Counted from the stretch's first letter, positions 10,150 through 21,470 are shown. The stretch: 64,000 nucleotides of DNA from Notamacropus eugenii (GCF_028372415.1 NC_092874.1:334074651-334138650); one strand, 5' to 3'. Program-made: numbers and translations. The notes: generated from the letters alone by a model not told the origin.

Positions 10150-12285
10150 TTCTTTCCCACATTACCTTCATAATCAATTAAAAACATGTAACTATGCCTC
10201 AACAGTCTTTTATAATAACACAATAGCTCTTGGCCATGCAGGTTTTCAGTCTTAGTTCCTTTTACAGACTCAGTTTACTTGAATACAATCCAAACACTGC
10301 TCTAAATTCCTAGAGTGACATTGTCCCATCTTTATCGTAAAAAAATAAAATACATAAAAACCAGTCAACACAAGGAAAAAACATAGGAAGAACAAAATAG
10401 ACTCTTTTGGAATAATAATAAAAAAAATTCTCTACCCAAATATTTACTGAAGAATACAAATTCAAAACTTAATAATTACTTTAAATCTTTACGACTTTTA
10501 ATTTAGCAAAACACTCAGGTTGGACTAAAAAGATAAGGGACATCTCTAATATTCTAAATTATAACCTAAATTATAGAGTACTTCATGTAGGGGGTTGGTT
10601 GGCAATGGACCAAACTCATAATGACATCACCATATAAGTTTAAGAAAAAAGAAGTAAAGATGACTATCCCACTTCAATCCTTTTTTTTCTAGGTTATTTT
10701 GTTTATTTTGTTAAACATTTCCCAATATCATTTTCATTCAGTTTGGGTCCCAAGTCTGACACCTCTGATTTCCTTTTTACTAATCATGTCAACTCTCTTC
10801 CAAGTAACTCCTTTTTCTCTCATGCGTGTATCAACTTGGAGTTCAGATATGATTTGGTGAAGTTAGAGTCATAGACAATAATCTGAAATAAGGTTTCAAT
10901 ATTCTAAGGGGCTGAAAGTTGAGTCACCTTGGTACATTTCTAAAAGAAGTAAATCCTTAATTACAACATCTTATCTTTCCACGTTACCAAAAAAAACAAT
11001 CTAAAATGTCAGAGGTACCAACTCTGAACAACTAAACTAGCTTAGCCACTAAAATTTAACAGTTAGACCCACCCTGAGTACTTATGTTTGAGTGACAGCA
11101 TATGCTAATCTTAACTAACATTTTTATATTTCTTCAAATAATATGTACGTATATCCATTCTGACTGCATTTAGTAAGAATTTCTGAACCACCACTACAAA
11201 TTGTTCCCTTTAGAAATCAGTAGATTTCTTGACTGAATGTACCCCAAAATTAATAAATGCCTTCTGAACCATCCTGTAGTAATTTATATTGTTACATAGG
11301 TACAGACCTATTTTTCCTTTACTGCTCAATATATAAAAACTCATAATTTGAAGAGTAACCATTACAAGAGGAATTCTGTTTTCATTAACAAATGTAATTT
11401 TATAGCATTTTTAGAAACAATAATTCACATAGTATTAGAAAAAACACTTTACTTATTTCCTAGATATACTGGAGAATAACTAAATAACTAAATAAGGAAA
11501 GAGAATAGGCAAGTTCAGAGTTTTGCTAATGTCGGGGCTTTCTCTGATACATCATCTACTTCCAGATCTGTTCACAGAACACATATCCCTGTATCTAAAA
11601 TGGCCATTTGAATGGTTGCCATTTTCCCAAAACATAGAAAATACTGAAGATATGACCTGTAGCATTAAACATTTTGATTTGAAAATTGTTCTTTTTCAAG
11701 ATTGAACTGGAAAGTCTTAGATCTTATAAAAATTACATTCCAAAGATAGTGACAACCCGTTTTAGTGAATACCAAATGAATGCTTAAAACTCATTTCTGT
11801 CTTCATTTAGTTAACTACTCCTATGTCCCAAAAGCATGATATTAGATTGTAGCAATGTCACCTGAATGTACGTAATACTTCTCATTTACAATGATGTTAA
11901 CTTGGAAATTCCATTTCCACCCCCCCCAAAGGTCTATCTCTGAACTGTAAAAATTCAATGGTTTAATAAAAATTCAATGATTAACATTTATTTCCTATAT
12001 TTACACTATTCTATTATACATATATGAACTTTTTATTCATTTTAAATTATTTGTTTCCAATATGAAAACCAAATATAAATCACTAGATCAACCTATCTTT
12101 TAATGTAACTCACTTCACATACTGTAGTCCAGCTACATCAAGGCAGGAACATTCAAAATGACTGAATCATTGGGAAGAAATAAGTGTTTTGGGACTGAAA
12201 CTAGCAAAGTATAACAATGAAACAGTTCTTGTAATGCCACAGAAAGCTTATGTATTCTTACCAAATTCACAGTTACCAGCTTTCC
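10150..12285. other. AT-rich intergenic stretch, no gene seen
   Basis: No coding frame or promoter is evident. A partial hAT-type MITE occurs at about 10692-10768 ('TTGTTAAACATTTCCCAAT' to 'GTCTGACACCTCTG'). Part of the stretch may be the long 3' UTR of the DLD retrocopy (minus strand), because no clear poly(T) junction marks where that copy ends. Confidence 0.5.
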
Positions 12286-12289
12286 TTTA

Positions 12290-14100
12290 AGTTTTACTTC
12301 TGCAGTACTAAATGCACAGAAAATGAATAGTTATTAAATTTATTTAATATATAGCTGCTGGGTCATTCAACTTCGTCCAAACCTGTTTATTAAATACTTG
12401 CTCTCTGAACAAAAATACTTCAGTCTTAGAGTCTCAGAGCTGTGAATCTTCCACATTAGAAGCCCTCCACAAAAACTCTGATATTTCAGAAGAAAAGTGT
12501 ATTCATTTCATTTCATTTTAGAATTTGATTGCCAAAAGATGCAAGTAGGTTTGTTTACCTGAAAGCTTCTGATGCAGTTGAATGGGCATGACAAACTCTT
12601 GCAACATCTTTACAAGATGCTCTACACTCCAAAGCAAGGGCAGCTTCATTTATCATTTCTCCAGCACCTGATCCTAGAATATGTGCTCCTTGTATTCTGT
12701 CTATTGATTTCTGACCAAGGATCTTCATTCACCATGCCATCTGTGTCAGCATTAGTGTTAGCTCTGCTATTGTCAGCAAAAGGAAACCTTCCAATTTTGT
12801 ACTCAACACCCTCTTCTTTCAACATTTCTTCTGTTTTACCAATCCATGCAACTTCAGTATGCGTATAGATCACTGAAGGTATACAATTGTAGTTGATAGG
12901 TACAGTGCCTCCGGTCATCCCTTCAACACTGATACTACCTTCATCTTCTGCTTTGTGAGCTAACATGGGGCCAGCAATTGCATTTCCAATAGCAAAGATA
13001 TTTGGAATTTTGGTTTGGAATCTGGTATTGACTGGGATTCTACCTTTGAGGTCCAGCTCAATTCCAAGTTCCTCCAGTCCCAAATTTTTGTGAAGGGTCA
13101 TCAGCCAACACAAACCAAGAATACATCACAAGTGAGAACTTCAGCTTTTCCACCAGAAGCAGCTTCAACAGCTACAACAATTTTTCCATCAGGTTTCTTG
13201 GTAGCCCCAGTAACTTTGGTATTTAATTTAAACTTAAATCCCTGCTTTTGAAGGATTTGCTAAAATTTTTTAGAAATCTCCATGTCAATTCCCATACCAC
13301 CAAAATGACGTAAGAACTCAATTTCTGTCACATCTGCATCAAGTCGTTGCCATACTGAATCCAATTCCAAACCTATTACTCCTGCACTAGTACAATCATT
13401 TTTTCTGGAACTTTTTTTTAAGCATAAAGTACCTGTAGATGTATTTTGTATCTTCATCAATCGTGATTCCAGGGAAGGGAGTAACTTCTGAACCTGTGGC
13501 TTTAAGAATATTTTGTGTATTGATAACTTGAGAGCTGCCATCAGATTTTGCTGCTGTGACTTGATTTTTGCCTGTTATCATTTCATATCCAGCCACATGG
13601 GTGACCTTATTTTGCTTAAATAAGTGGGCAATTGCATCAGTTAAAGCCTTTATTGCAGAATTCTTTTGCTCCATCATCTTCTCTAAATTCAAGCAGATTT
13701 CTTTAATTTCAACTCCTCTGTTGGTAAAATCTTTATGAGCCAAATGACAAAAATGTAAATTATTCAATAAAGCTTTAGAAGGAATACAGCCAACATTCAA
13801 ACAAGTTCTACCAAGTGTTTCATTTTTTTCAACACAGACTATCTTGAAGCCCAATTGATCAGCTTTAATGGCAGCAACATATCCTCCAGGGCCAGAACCT
13901 ATGACTGTTACATCAGCATCAATTGGTTGATCTGCATAAATCCTCAAAGGAACCGAAGAAATCCCTGGTAGGCCATGAGGCATGGCTGCAGTGGCCTCTC
14001 TTGGCCAGGGTGTAGCTCTGCATTTTTCTCATGGATGATCCCACCTGATGTGAGCTTTCACCTCCACCAAAAGCCACCTCCACAGTTCCGAGGACTGCCC
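12290..14100 (-). pseudogene. DLD: Processed pseudogene of dihydrolipoamide dehydrogenase
   Basis: Intronless minus-strand copy of DLD, the FAD-dependent E3 subunit of mitochondrial 2-oxo-acid dehydrogenase complexes. It covers the whole protein: start near 14020 ([11 protein letters not shown]), FAD-binding [13 protein letters not shown], redox-disulfide region [14 protein letters not shown] near 13800, [20 protein letters not shown] near 13290, [16 protein letters not shown] near 13000, and the C-terminal NLLASFG region near 12520. It is broken: a frameshift lies in the presequence (two frames overlap at 13919-13983), further frame breaks occur near 13435, 13260 and 13110, and a TAA replaces the Glu codon of the AFRE segment near 12555. 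The glycine before TCLNVGC is Arg. Some 5' UTR-like sequence ('GGAGGTGAAAG') is present. Loss of introns shows retrotransposition. The 3' boundary is uncertain. Confidence 0.92.
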
Positions 14101-14474
14101 ATTCCAATCTTAACAGGATGAGGAGCTAGAAAAATTGCCTAAATTGGAATTCCATTAGTATGGTGACCAAGAAAGATAATTACCCCCAGAGTCCGTTATC
14201 TTTTGTCATTATGCTATATCATTTTACATTTAGAATGGTAACTTTTAAAATCATCTAGTTCTAATATCCATTCCACCTCCCACCTTTCCAAAATTTTCAG
14301 ATGAGGAAATTGAAAGGAGAGGGCAGATTTAAAGAAATAGCATCAAAAGCTGGGGCCTTCAGTAGGAGAGCAAGATAATTCTCTGAATCATCTACCATAA
14401 TTTTCTGAATATAATAGGCTACAATCAACAAGTGTTTTTCCTAAGAATCTACACTCTATGTTTTTGAGAGAATT

Positions 14475-14690
14475 CAGTTCAGCAAACACACTTACTCTGT
14501 TCAAGGCAGTCCTGGATGCTAGAGATACAAATACTAAGTAACATTTTCTGATTTTAAAGAGTTTATAAGCCAGTAAGTCAAATACACAACCAGCTGTGTA
14601 CCAGACAGAATGCAGTAAATACAATGAGTTCCAGGCAGGTGCGTATTGTAGCCAGCTCATATTGATGAGCATAGGGACCTGACTTAAATT
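14475..14690 (+). repeat. Dispersed marsupial repeat ('AAGCATTTATTAAGC' family)
   Basis: A weak member of a family with 'gcaaacac-ttact...ctggatgctagagatacaaa ... gagtttataagcc'. Better copies are at 31350-31490, 42030-42180, 44270-44560 and 60950-61080. The family is not named with certainty. Confidence 0.4.
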
Positions 14691-14779
14691 TTCAGTGTGA
14701 GTATTTACTTTTCTAAAGTGGCAGACAGCAGAGATAATGAGTTGTTAATATAAGGATATTAAAAGCAGTATAAAGAAAT

Positions 14780-14995
14780 GTCTGTTGTTGTTGTTTAGTC
14801 ATTTTCAGTCATGTTCTACTCTTCATGACCCTTTAAGGGTTTTCTTGGCAAAGATATTGGAGTAGTTCACCATTTCCTTCTTCAGTTCATTTTACAGATG
14901 AGGAAACTGAGGCAAACAGGGTTAAGTGACTTGCCCAGGACCAACACAGGTGGTAAGTGTCTGAGGTCAGATTTGAACTCAAGGTCTAATAAGTC
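14780..14995 (-). repeat. MAR1-type CORE-SINE
   Basis: Antisense copy beginning with 'GTTGTTGTTGTTTAGTC' (antisense of the CAAC tail), then 'TTTTCTTGGCAAAGATATTGG', 'GAGGAAACTGAGGCAAACAG' and 'CTGAGGTCAGATTTGAACTC'. It is truncated at the tRNA head and abuts the L1 fragment. Confidence 0.8.
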
Positions 14996-16012
14996 AGGAA
15001 GACATGACTAATGCTGTGAAAGAAGAAACAGAAAAAAAGGAAAAACTATGAAAAAATAAAGTGAAAATAGTATGCTTTTCCATCTGCATGCCCACTCCAT
15101 CAATTCTTTCTCTGGATATGGATAGCATTTTGGGCTTGTCTTGGATCACTATATTGCTGAGAAGTGTTAAGTCATTTATTGTAGTTCCTTTTCCCTTTTT
15201 ATGCACAGTTTGGTTGCCTTTTAGGCATAGTTCTAAAATGCTCTTCAGAATTGCTGGATCAGTTCACAACTTCACCAGCAATGTATGTGTCCCAATTTTC
15301 CCACATCCTCTCCAACATTTATCATCTCCCTTTTCTGTCATATTAGCCAGTCTGATAGATGTGAGATGGTACTTCAGAGTTGTTTTAATTTGCATTTCTC
15401 TAATCAATAGTGATTTAGAACATTTTTTTAATATGACTATAGATGACTGATTTCTTCTCTGAAAACTGCCTGTTCATATCCATTGACTATTTATCAATTG
15501 GGGAATGACTTATATTCTTGTAAAACTGACTCAGTTCTCCATACGTTTGAGAAATGCGACCTTTATCAGAGTTACTTGCTATAAAAATTGTTTCCTATTT
15601 TCTTCTTTCCTTCTAATCTTGATTACATTGATTTTGTTTGTGTAAACACTTCAATTTAATACAACAAAAATTATCCATTTTGCATCTTGTTATGCTCTTT
15701 CTGCCTTGTTTGGTCACAGATTCTTCCCTTCTCCATAGATGTGACAGGTAAACTATTCCTTGCTCTCTTAATTTGCTTATAGTATTATCCTTTATGTCTA
15801 AATCATATATCCATCTTGACCTTATCTTGGTATACATGTGAGATGCTGAGTTTCTGCCATAGTATTTTCCAGCAATTTTTGTCACATTGTGAATTCTTAA
15901 TACCAGAAGCTGGAGTCTTTGGGTTTATCAAACAGGGGATTACTATAGTCATTGACTACTATGTCTTGTGTACCTAATCTATCCCACAGATCCATCACTG
16001 TATTTCTTAGCC
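14995..16012 (-). repeat. L1 3' region, 5'-truncated
   Basis: Antisense L1 ORF2 C-terminal region plus 3' UTR: 'GACATGACTAATGCTGTGAA', 'CTCTGGATATGGATAGC', 'CTCCAACATTTATCATCTCC', 'AGTCTGATAGATGTGAGATGG' and 'TGCATCTTGTTATGCTC'. All open frames are short and broken. Confidence 0.8.
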
Positions 16013-16161
16013 AGTACGGGCCCTTTAAGAAGCAAAATCAGCCCCTAGGGAAGCAAAGACTCCCTGCCATCAAGGAGTTTACAATCCAATAAGGAAAAAC
16101 CACTGATATAAGTGAGTGGTGGTAGGGAAGGATCACTTTGAACCAGAAACTTATAGGGATT

Positions 16162-16189
16162 GTGAGAGACTCCCAAGGGAGTCTCTCAC
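16162..16189. other. Perfect 13-bp inverted repeat
   Basis: GTGAGAGACTCCC, two bases (AA), then its exact complement GGGAGTCTCTCAC. It could form a tight hairpin. No T-run or gene boundary gives it a function. Confidence 0.8.
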
Positions 16190-17105
16190 TCATGGGAACA
16201 ATGGTTTATCTAAAATCTTAGTGAAGCAGTCACTAATCAGGATCATGATAGCCACCAGGACAGAGTTTCTGTAGATAAAAGGGTTAATACTTCCTGACCA
16301 TGGTCTTTGGTCCTGGTGCAAGGTGGTTGCCAAGATGGTTGGGGAAGAGGAAATGTGGAGAGTGAGTTGAGAAAAGAGCCAACTTTGGCTGTAGGGTACT
16401 AATATGCCAAGAGAAGCAGGCCCAAGGAGCCCAACTGAGTAAGCTGCTTAGTATTCAGTGCACTCAGGACAGCACTAAAAAGGAATGGGCATCAGGTCCC
16501 AGCAGTGCAGCAGGTGTGACTTACCTTGGCTACATGAGTTCACTTTGTATTCTTTTCTGCTGCTGTACTCTGTATATGCCTACTCTTCACACTGTCCATG
16601 TGTGTAGTTCTGGGAGAGTGCACCCCAGGTTTATAGGGGTAGGGGACTTCTATGTTTATTCTTAGGCTGTTATCTCAGTAAATGCCTTTGCTTTGGGCTA
16701 ATCATGTCTACTGGCTTACTAGTAAAAGTTGGTGCAAGTGTAGGGGCTCATAAACTATAGTTTTGTGAATGTGACTTACAGAGTACCTTGAGTTTGGAGG
16801 TAACTGTTCTCTCCACCATCACCCCCCCCGCCCTGCCCCCATCACCTGTCTCCCAAACCAGAGGGATGCAATATATGCTTGTTGGTGCCTTTGGTGGGTG
16901 CATTCTGACAAAATCTTAGTAAGGGCAGTAATGCACAAATTTATTTAAAAGTGAATCTTTGTTAAGTTCAGTAGACTAGGGCCAGAGGGACTCTCTGAAG
17001 CACCAATAAAATCAGGTTTTTTTGAGCTCTAAGGCTACAAATGTATGTGTATACATGCATACATATATGTGCATACACACACATGCATACATACGTATAT
17101 ACATA

Positions 17106-17721
17106 TGTTGTTGTAATGATGGGTTACAAGCCCAAGCCAAGACCTTTTTCCCTTGGATCAGGAGGGCTTTTGTCCCTTTCCTTGGGGAGGGCTCCTTGGA
17201 TTCCCCTCCCATTTCTCCCAGCCCATACTCCCTATCTTATCAAAATCCTGTTGTCCAGACTATTTAGCATTGTCTTCATATTCCTACCTCAGATTCTACC
17301 ATCCTTTTGATATTCCTGACTACTCAGCATTCTCTGGAAGTCTTAGTTGCCCAGCCTGCTTTGTGGATTGTCTGGACTACCCGCCAGTCCTATCAGGAAC
17401 CTCCCTGGATTTGATCTACCCCAGACTACTTGGCAACACCTGGATTCTTCCGTCAGTCTTTTTCTGTATTTAAGCTCCATCTTGCCTCCATGAAGGTGCT
17501 CAGATTCCGTCCAGCTCATACTCTGTCTAGCTGAGATTCTATCTGGCCCACTTATTAATACAAGCGTTACAAATGCTTAGGCTCCTTAAGAGTCAACCTA
17601 ATGTGACGAATCTTTAATAAACTTTGTTTTTCTTTGGCTTTAAGAAGGTTTGTGTCGAATTCATTCAAGCAGGATCTGGCATGTGGGTATTTCGGGGTCC
17701 CCACCACCCCGAACTTCAACA
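17106..17721 (+). mobile_element. Solo LTR of an endogenous retrovirus family
   Basis: Ends are TGTTG...CAACA. A TATTTAAG TATA-like box lies near 17467 and AATAAA near 17616, the expected order for an LTR. It is homologous over most of its length to the minus-strand LTR at 22568-23150, which fixes it as a family. No internal retroviral sequence is attached. It is an old, non-coding remnant; its open frames are not genes. Confidence 0.72.
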
Positions 17722-17754
17722 GTATGTATACATGTATATTGTTGTTCTGGAAAA

Positions 17755-18915
17755 TTTTTGTATTTATTTTTTCCAATTACATGTGAAAACAATTTTTAAC
17801 ATTTGTTTTTTATAATTTTGAGTTCGATTCCTCCTTACCCACCCTCCACCCTCCTTAAGAAGGTAAGCAATTTGATATAGATTATGTGTGCAATCATACA
17901 AAACATTTCCCTATTAGCCATCTTGCAAAAGAAGACACAGATCCTGTATCCCAAAGAAGGGGAAAGGACCCACTAGAAAAATATTTATAGCAGCTCTTTT
18001 TGTGGTGGCAAAGAACTGGACACAGATGGGATGCCCATCAATTAAGGAATGACTGAACAAGTTATGGTTGATGACTGTAATGGAATACTATTGCGCTATA
18101 GGAAATGACGAGCAGGCTGATTTCAGAAAAACCTGGAAAGACTTACATGAACTGATTCAAGTGAAGTGGGAATCAGGAAAACATTGTACACAGTAACAGC
18201 AACATTGTTTCCATGATCAACTATGAATGGCTTAGCTCCTCTAAGTCATACAATGATGCAAGACAAGCCCAAGACTCGTGATTGTAAATGCTGTCCACAT
18301 CTAGGGAAAGAACTGATATTGTCTGAATACAGATTGAAGCACATTATTTTCACTTTTTTGTTTTTCTTGCCTGGTTTTTGTTCCCTTTTTTCTGTTTCTT
18401 CGTTAACAACATGACTAATGACACATGTTTTACATTACATTATGTATATCAGATTGCTTGCCATCTTGGGGAGGGAGAAAAATTGGAACTCAAAATATTT
18501 CAAAAAATGAATGTTGAAAATTTCTGAGAAGAGCTAAGTCTCCCACAGTTGGGCATCCTTCCACCATCGCTGTTACGGTGCACAGTACTGGGCTCACTTC
18601 CCTTTGCAGCAGTTCGTAGAAGTCTGCCCAGGTTTCTCTGACACCGGCCTTTCTGAATCCATAAGCGTTCCATCCCAATCATATACCGCAGCTTGTTCAG
18701 CTGTTCCCGCTGGTGGGCATGCCCTCCATTTCCAGTTCTTGGCCACCACAAAGACAGCTGCTGTATTTTGCACCAATCGGTCCTTTTCCTTTGCCTTTGA
18801 TCTAGCAGTGAGAGGGCTGGCTACGCAGGTGTACAGCCCTCCGGACGGAGGACTCTCCAGATGGTTGGATCCGTTCGGAACTCCAAAAGCACGTGGTCCC
18901 AGTTTTCCCACATCC
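17755..18915 (-). repeat. L1 3' end split by a second L1
   Basis: The minus-strand L1 begins with its 3' UTR (17755-17935, 'CCAATTACATGTGAAAAC', 'AGCCATCTTGCAAAAGAAG') and resumes at about 18526-18915 ('GAGAAGAGCTAAGTC', 'CGCAGCTTGTTCAGC', 'GATGGTTGGATCCG'). The resumed part is unusually CpG-rich and abuts the NT5M CpG island. The intervening plus-strand L1 (17936-18525) interrupts it. Confidence 0.7.
17936..18525 (+). repeat. L1 3' end, 5'-truncated
   Basis: Plus-strand end of ORF2 (coding-like 'TTTGTGGTGGCAAAGAACTG') and 3' UTR to 'GAATGTTGAAAA'. It carries its own 3' end, so it is a separate insertion from the flanking minus-strand L1, not a twin-priming inversion. Confidence 0.72.
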
Positions 18916-18929
18916 AAGGACTACTTTGA

Positions 18930-19990
18930 CAGGCGGAGGGAAGGAGGAGCCGGGGGGAGAGGAGGAAGCCCGAATGTCAGCCTCACTCTTAAAGGTACAT
19001 ACGCCCTTCCCGCTGGGCTTCCGCCAAGCTCCGGCCCCTCATGGGGTCGTACGGCTTTAAGTTTTCTAGCGGCGAGAAGAACAGGAACTTCCAGGTTAGC
19101 ACTGCCGGGTTATGGCGGTTTCCAGTTGCCGGGCTGCGGCACTGCTTGACCTCCGCCGGGCTTCTGAGGACTAGCGGCCGCCGCCTCCCTCCCCGGCTTC
19201 CCTCCCGGACCCTCCGTCTCCGCCCAGCGCGGGGGTCCTTCCCCCTGCCCCTTGTCCTCCGCCGGCGCTGGGGGTCGGGCGGCGCGGGGAGCGGGCGGGA
19301 GCGGCTCGGGGCCCGGAGCAGGGCCGGCCTCGGCCGCTGCCGCCGCAGCTGCCCAGATGTTCGCCCGCTGACGCCCGCCCTCGAGGTTCGGGATCGCCGG
19401 GGGGCCTCCCTCGGCTCCGGCTCCTGCTCCGGCGGCGGCCGCGGCGGCTCCCCGGCGCTCCCAGCGGGGATCATGCACTGGAGTGGGCCCAGGAAGGGAG
19501 GGGCAGCTAAGAGAGGAAAAGGGGAAGAAGGAGAAAGGCGCGAGAAGCCGGGAGGAGGAGGAGAGGCCCTTCCCCTTGGCGCCCGGGCCCCGGGCCCCCG
19601 AGCTGCCGGCCGGCCGGGGGGCTTATGCTGCTGAGCGGGGGCGCTGCGGCATCTCCGGGGGGCCATGATTCGGCTCGGGTGGTCGCTCGGCCGGGCCCAG
19701 GGCTGGGGCACCTGCGGGAGCCCCCGGGCCCTGGTCCGGTCCTCCTCGGCCGGCGGCCCGGCGCGGGACAGGCCCCTTCGGGTGCTCGTGGACATGGACG
19801 GGGTGCTGGCCGACTTCGAGGGCGGCTTCCTGAAGAAGTTCAGGGCCAGGTACCCGGACAAGCCGTACATCGCTCTGGAGGACCGGAGAGGCTTCTGGGT
19901 TTCGGAGCAGTATGGACAGCTGAGAGCCGAGCTGAGTGTGAGTGACCCTGCCGTCCGGGGCGGGGAGGGCTCGGTCCTGACACCAGGAGT
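18930..19990. promoter_or_regulatory. NT5M: NT5M CpG-island promoter and 5' UTR
   Basis: A sharp rise in GC and CpG spans the NT5M start codon (19665) and exon 1. There is no TATA box. Long open frames on both strands (for example 18989-19870 minus) come from base composition. An ATG at 19625 lies 40 bases upstream of the start in another frame. Confidence 0.82.
19665..19937 (+). CDS. NT5M: Mitochondrial 5',3'-deoxyribonucleotidase, exon 1
   Basis: Encodes residues 1-91. Residues 1-37 are Arg-rich with no acidic residue before Asp35, a mitochondrial presequence. LRVLVDMDGVLADFEGGF follows, with the HAD-superfamily DxDG motif (Asp43 nucleophile, Asp45 acid/base), then KFRARYP and IALEDRRGFWVSEQYG, near-identical to mammalian NT5M. 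The cytosolic paralogue NT5C lacks the long presequence. The enzyme dephosphorylates dUMP and dTMP in the mitochondrial matrix, limiting dTTP build-up. The exon ends at AGT|GTGAGT, phase 0. The ATG has a G at -3. The whole CDS is 714 nt (237 aa) over five exons; human NT5M is 228 aa as I recall it. Confidence 0.96.
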
Positions 19991-20084
19991 CTCTGGAGGA
20001 AGGGGTCAGTTCTAACTCTTAACCGTGGTGATGGACACTTACTGGCTTTAACGTTTGCAAAAGTTTTACTTACGGAGGTCGGGA

Positions 20085-20150
20085 ACCGCAGCCTCGAGGC
20101 CACGTGGGGTCCTCAAGTGCCACCCCTTGAACTGAATCCAAACTTGATGG
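20085..20150 (+). repeat. hAT-type MITE fragment
   Basis: 'GGAACCGCAGCCTCGAGGCC ... CTCAAGTGCCACCCCTTGA' matches the end of the MITEs at 20631-20758 and 33996-34095. In NT5M intron 1. Confidence 0.55.
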
Positions 20151-20194
20151 AGCTCCATGAAGTTGGGATTCAGCCAGCCCAATCTACGTTAAAC

Positions 20195-20620
20195 AGTAAT
20201 TTTTCACTATAATCTACCTGAACAGTGGCCATCCAGCCTTTGTTTAAAGACCTCTCGCGAAGGGGAACCCACGCTGCTTCTTGAGATAATCCAATATACT
20301 TTTGGACGGCTCTCCTTGTTTGGAACTTTTCCTTAGAGCTAGCCCAAATCTACCTTTTTTCCTTCCAGATTCTACCCATTTCTCCTAGTTTGGTCCTTTT
20401 GTTTAAATCTAATCCTTCTTCCATTTGTCTGCCCTTCAGATTCTTGAAGACAGCTATCATTTCCCCCAGCTAAGCATTCCTGGTTCCTTCAACCAGTAGT
20501 TATGATCTCAGTGACCCTTTTGGCCCTCTTCTGGATATTCAGCAGCCAAGCCTTGCCCTTCCTAGAAGTGTGATGGCCAGAACTGAAAATAATGTTCCAG
20601 ATGTAGTCTAAAGGACTGGA
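20195..20620 (-). repeat. L3/CR1 LINE 3' fragment
   Basis: The plus strand shows 'GCCATCCAGCCTTTGTTTAA', 'TTTTGGCCCTCTTCTGGATA' and 'TGTTCCAGATGTAGTCTAA', the antisense 3' region of L3/CR1. The same LINE continues at 21050-21470. Confidence 0.65.
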
Positions 20621-20630
20621 AACACCTAGA

Positions 20631-20758
20631 CTGGGGATGGGGAGGCTTCGGCCTCCAGACCCTCAAGTGGGGCCCTTTGAGTCCAAGTTAAGCAGAGCAA
20701 ATCCTTTTTTTGAGGGTATTTATTCTGTGAAGTTTGGATTCAGTCAAAGGGCACCCCT
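20631..20758 (+). mobile_element. hAT-type MITE
   Basis: It starts CTGGGGATGGGGAGGC and ends GGGCACCCCTAA. Internal arms ('GGGGCCCTTTGAGTCC' and 'GGATTCAGTCAAAGGGC') are mutually inverted. It is inserted within the L3/CR1 relic. Non-autonomous, no coding capacity. Confidence 0.6.
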
Positions 20759-20799
20759 AATCTAGACTCTGTGACCCTTTGAAGGCAACCTAAGATTGC

Positions 20800-21045
20800 A
20801 ATGGAGTGGATCGTTGCTTAATGACAGGACAGGTTTGCCTGGGAATTAGGAAGATCTCATTCAAGCCTTGCTTCTGACAAATACCAGCTATCCAGCCATG
20901 AACAAATGGCTTCGCTTCTCAGTGCCGCAGCAGGTTCTCTAAGACTTTAAGTTACAGACAGGTTGCTGATCTGTACCAGTGGAGGAAACTTCTACATTGA
21001 GAGTAACCCACATGGGTGAAATCACAAGTTTAGACCTGAAATTAG
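20800..21045 (+). repeat. tRNA/THER2-like SINE
   Basis: Decayed head ('ATTCAAGCCTTGCTTCTGAC', 'AGCTATCCAGCCATGAAC') followed by 'GATCTGTACCAGTGGAGGAA' and 'GAAATCACAAGTTTAGACC', the end of a common marsupial SINE. Confidence 0.55.
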
Positions 21046-21049
21046 GATC

Positions 21050-21470
21050 GAATTAGCTTTTTTGACTGCCATGTTACACACTTGTCTCCTATTGAGCATG
21101 TAGTCCACCAGAACCCAGATGTTTTTTCTGATGAACTTCTTTCTAGCCATACCTGTTCCATCTCCTGTATTTATGAAGTAGGTTTTAGATCAGCATGAAG
21201 GCTTTCCGTTTATTGCTATTACATTTCATATGATTAGGTTCAGCCTGGTGTCCTTAGCCTATGAAGAACTTGTATTGGACTCTTGTATTTGGTGTATTAG
21301 CTCTTTCACCCAGCTTTGTGCCATCTGTAGATTTAAGGACTATGTCATCAATGACTATCCAGTTCATTAATAGAAACATTAAATGGCACAGGAACCTGCA
21401 CAAATTCTTAGGTCTTTCTACCAGAGACCTCCTTCCACTTTGGCTAATGACAAATCATTAATGACTCTTC
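21050..21470 (-). repeat. L3/CR1 LINE fragment
   Basis: Antisense CR1/L3: 'CACCCAGCTTTGTGCCATC', 'CATCAATGACTATCCAG' and 'CCAGAGACCTCCTTCC' mirror the coding strand of the RT-proximal region. The 66-codon open frame at 21261 is a shadow of it. Confidence 0.6.

Noticed and set aside
12520-12570. Apparent splice donor (CAG|GTAAAC) at the end of DLD homology, suggesting a retained intron
   Set aside because: DLD similarity continues past it (NLLASFG and the stop context), so the TAA is simply a changed Glu codon in a spliced copy.
16225-16800. Possible LTR-like segment
   Set aside because: Layout is suggestive (TCAGTAAATGC-type end) but no terminal dinucleotides, target duplication or second copy could be found.
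17755-18525. Twin-priming L1 inversion
   Set aside because: Both the plus and minus pieces carry the same 3' UTR segment, so they are two insertions.
18989-19870. 293-codon minus-strand open frame across the NT5M island
   Set aside because: Pro/Arg/Gly-rich frame produced by GC content; it is antisense to NT5M exon 1 and has no domain.
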